A program made the position numbers and the translations under genes. 11,114 bases of DNA from NCBI GenBank assembly GCA_003184365.1, contig NKYR01000255.1:1-11114 (forward strand), written 5' to 3'. This DNA comes from Evernia prunastri. Lineage: Eukaryota; Ascomycota; Lecanoromycetes; Lecanorales; Parmeliaceae. The notes beneath the pieces are model-generated. The model was given only the letters and a program-made list of their open reading frames with translations, searched no databases and had not been told where the DNA came from. Of the stretch, positions 9,514 through 11,114 are shown piece after piece; the stretch's first letter is position 1; each line of letters starts with the position of its first letter.

Positions 9514-10256
9514 CTATGCAGGAAGCTTCAGTGTGAGAATCAGCAGAATTGCATACGCCGCTACCGACAATGCCGTCAGCACCACGACAACATTTCCGCT
9601 GGTTCGGAACCTTTTTTGGCTCAACCCATCGTCTCCAATTTCGGAAAAGAACTGCTGGTTTCCTTGATGTCGGCGGAAGAGCGAAATTAGAAGAATGCCG
9701 GCGCCGTAGACTGCGAAAAGGGCACCCTGTCCCGTTTCGGAATAAGCATGAGTATCCCAGGACCTGACTTGACTAGCAGGACAGCCCTGCGCGGTTTTCA
9801 AACCGCAAAGTCGGACTTTCTCGGCACTCAAACTTGTAAAATGGTCCCTTACGATAGAGTAGAATTCGGCTAGATGCTTACATCAGTCCTAAAATTAGGC
9901 GGTGGGAAGGATAGACTCGACCTGTAAATATCTTCAATATGACTAGGGCAAAGCTGAATTGGGATAGGGATGTTCTTGTCGGCCTTCAGTAGATGACCTT
10001 GTATATAAAGTCCATGAAACTGACCTAATGTAGGCGCCCTAAGAGGTTTAACCATAACCTCTATGTATACAAAGACAATCTTGACTTACCTCGAATGTAC
10101 GCTGTGAGCTATTGAAATTCACCCATGTCAACATATCTTGTTCCCGGAGACAGGACTTAGGAACAAGAGGGTTTGCTCTCGCGAAAAGGTATTGCAACTT
10201 GGAATGCCGTCTCGATGAAGATTGAATTCGAGATCACTCACGCTCGTACCTCCACC
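9514..10256 (-). CDS. DUF202-family three-helix membrane protein, 5' end unresolved
   Basis: A small membrane protein of the DUF202 family; its molecular role is not known. The traced exons are 10256-10242 (15 nt), 10108-10090 (19 nt), 10038-10025 (14 nt), 9974-9922 (53 nt), 9869-9853 (17 nt) and 9726-9514 (213 nt). All are bounded by GT/AG and join in frame to give 109 residues. They read VEVRA-SQRTFE-GAYIR, matching the family's conserved (Q)RTF.GAY.R motif. Three hydrophobic spans follow: TSLSQFSFALVILKIFT, then IGALFAVYGAGILLISLF and then about 20 residues from NVVVVLTALSV near the C-terminus. A basic, polar loop (FRRHQGNQQFFSE...KKRF-like) sits between spans two and three. The stop is TAG at 9516-9514. 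No start codon was found: the first traced exon begins in mid codon. One candidate upstream exon is 10515-10467 (49 nt), which keeps frame, but support is weak. Introns are 133, 51, 50, 52 and 126 nt. Confidence 0.8.
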
Positions 10257-11114
10257 CTTTAGTTCTCGAGATTAGTATTGAAAAAAAGTTGAGTAAAGAG
10301 ACATGGAATGTGTTCCGGGGTCCCTTCACTCTGTGGTGTCTACCGACTCAACACGCAAGCTCAACCAGGAAGAAGAAGTCGTAGTAAACACACATACATC
10401 TCCTCGTTAGTCAGCACGACCTTCACGTTCTTTAGCGATCGTGGACCTTATGGAGCGAGGAGATACTTGCACTCCTTGCTCGATGAAGACGGAGGTGATA
10501 GCGATCGCTGGCGGACTGTCAAGTGTCAGCCACCACTCAAGCCGATGGATCAAGCAATGAGTACCTCGAACATCGCGGCTTTGGTCCCCGAGTACTTTGA
10601 AGAGAAAAATTATTGTAGCTCTTTCGTTCGTTCGAGTGTTTCCAGACTTAGAGTCCTGGCCACCGTAGGGCTGAGAGGGGCAGGTCGTGGATTGGTAACT
10701 CCGCATTTCTCTCAAAAAATAGAGCAGCCTAGGGGAACAGATTTGGTATCTCAACTAGATCACTATAGGTCCTATTATTGCGGGACAAGTATGGTCAGAG
10801 TCATTGATGCGACAGAAGGTGGGTCGTATGTTGTTATGATCGCTATACATGTCTCATGTCAGCGATTTAAACTCCTCTCCTGTTTTCGCATGCTGAGCGT
10901 GTGTCTAACCTGTCTCTCTGCTGTAGTCAGGAAGCATGCCAATTCTGAAAGCTGCTGGGTATTATTTCTGATACCGGGCATGAAGACACCATCTTCTAAT
11001 TGTATCGATACGGCAGGTGATCCCGGAAGGTCTTGGGAGCGCACACTCCGGCCGCACCGCACACTTCGGATAAATAATAATGCGGAACTATAGTAGCGTT
11101 GCCGAGGTACCTCG
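10257..11114. other. Right-end region, no recognised gene
   Basis: This probably holds the missing 5' exons, leader and promoter of the DUF202 gene on the minus strand. On that strand CTGAC-like branch sites precede AG at about 10516-10530, and a TACTAAT precedes the AG at 10258-10257. On the plus strand an open frame of 261 codons (10308-11093) starts with ATG. It has no domain, hydrophobic span or motif I recognise, and it is rich in Cys, Ser and Arg, as chance frames often are. The window ends in a 12-bp palindrome, CGAGGTACCTCG. Confidence 0.4.

Noticed and set aside
9088..9690. 200-codon open frame on the plus strand
   Set aside because: Its last third runs antisense to the conserved final exon of the DUF202 gene, which has strong family support. 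The remainder has no motif and contains the CCAAT boxes.
9791..9806. Hairpin GCGGTTTTCAAACCGC as part of a tRNA gene
   Set aside because: No T-arm box or acceptor stem pairing can be found around it, and it lies in a DUF202 intron.
9870..10055. 61-codon frame on the minus strand within the DUF202 gene
   Set aside because: It reads through introns and across two real exons in a different frame. The spliced model explains the region better.
10090..10134. ATG at 10134 as the start of the DUF202 protein
   Set aside because: It would give MLTWVNFNSSQRTFE. Splicing the 15-nt and 19-nt exons instead gives VEVRASQRTFE, closer to the family pattern, and the segment before 10108 looks like an intron end (TTGAC then AATAG).
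11103..11114. 12-bp palindrome at the window end
   Set aside because: A single short palindrome at a cut edge cannot be interpreted without the following sequence.

Overview
The window looks like nuclear DNA of a filamentous ascomycete (Pezizomycotina). Its genes are broken by short introns, mostly 50 to 170 nt, with GT...AG ends and CTGAC/CTAAC-like branch sites. The predicted proteins resemble fungal families, and one end is a long AT-rich block with the mutation signature of repeat-induced point mutation (RIP). The genus cannot be told from this sequence. I rebuilt all gene models by hand from splice sites and reading-frame continuity.

Layout. Bases 65-2937 are AT-rich, gene-free, RIP-like DNA holding simple repeats: a TTA run and an 11-bp unit array inside a 101-bp duplication. 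Short AATC microsatellites lie near both edges (50-64 and 3038-3067). The right one ends a roughly 130-bp normal-composition segment that resembles the 3' tail of a LINE-type retroelement. Bases 3268-4594 (minus) encode ribonuclease H1 in three exons, with two N-terminal hybrid-binding (viroplasmin-type) domains. Bases 5465-8380 (minus) encode a bifunctional 6-phosphofructo-2-kinase/fructose-2,6-bisphosphatase in eight exons, with both active sites intact. A candidate extra upstream exon lies at 8537-8666. Bases 9514-10256 (minus) hold most of a small three-helix DUF202 membrane protein gene, cut into a chain of very small exons; its 5' end is unresolved. The right end, 10257-11114, has no recognised gene but carries a long unassigned open frame on the plus strand.

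The three genes lie in the same direction, but nothing links them functionally: DNA/RNA hybrid removal, control of glycolysis through fructose 2,6-bisphosphate, and an uncharacterised membrane protein. This looks like ordinary fungal gene order next to an AT-rich repeat block. I found no evidence of a new multi-gene system. The points most worth checking are the DUF202 microexon chain, the unsettled 5' end of the kinase/phosphatase gene, and the structure of the RIP-like block.
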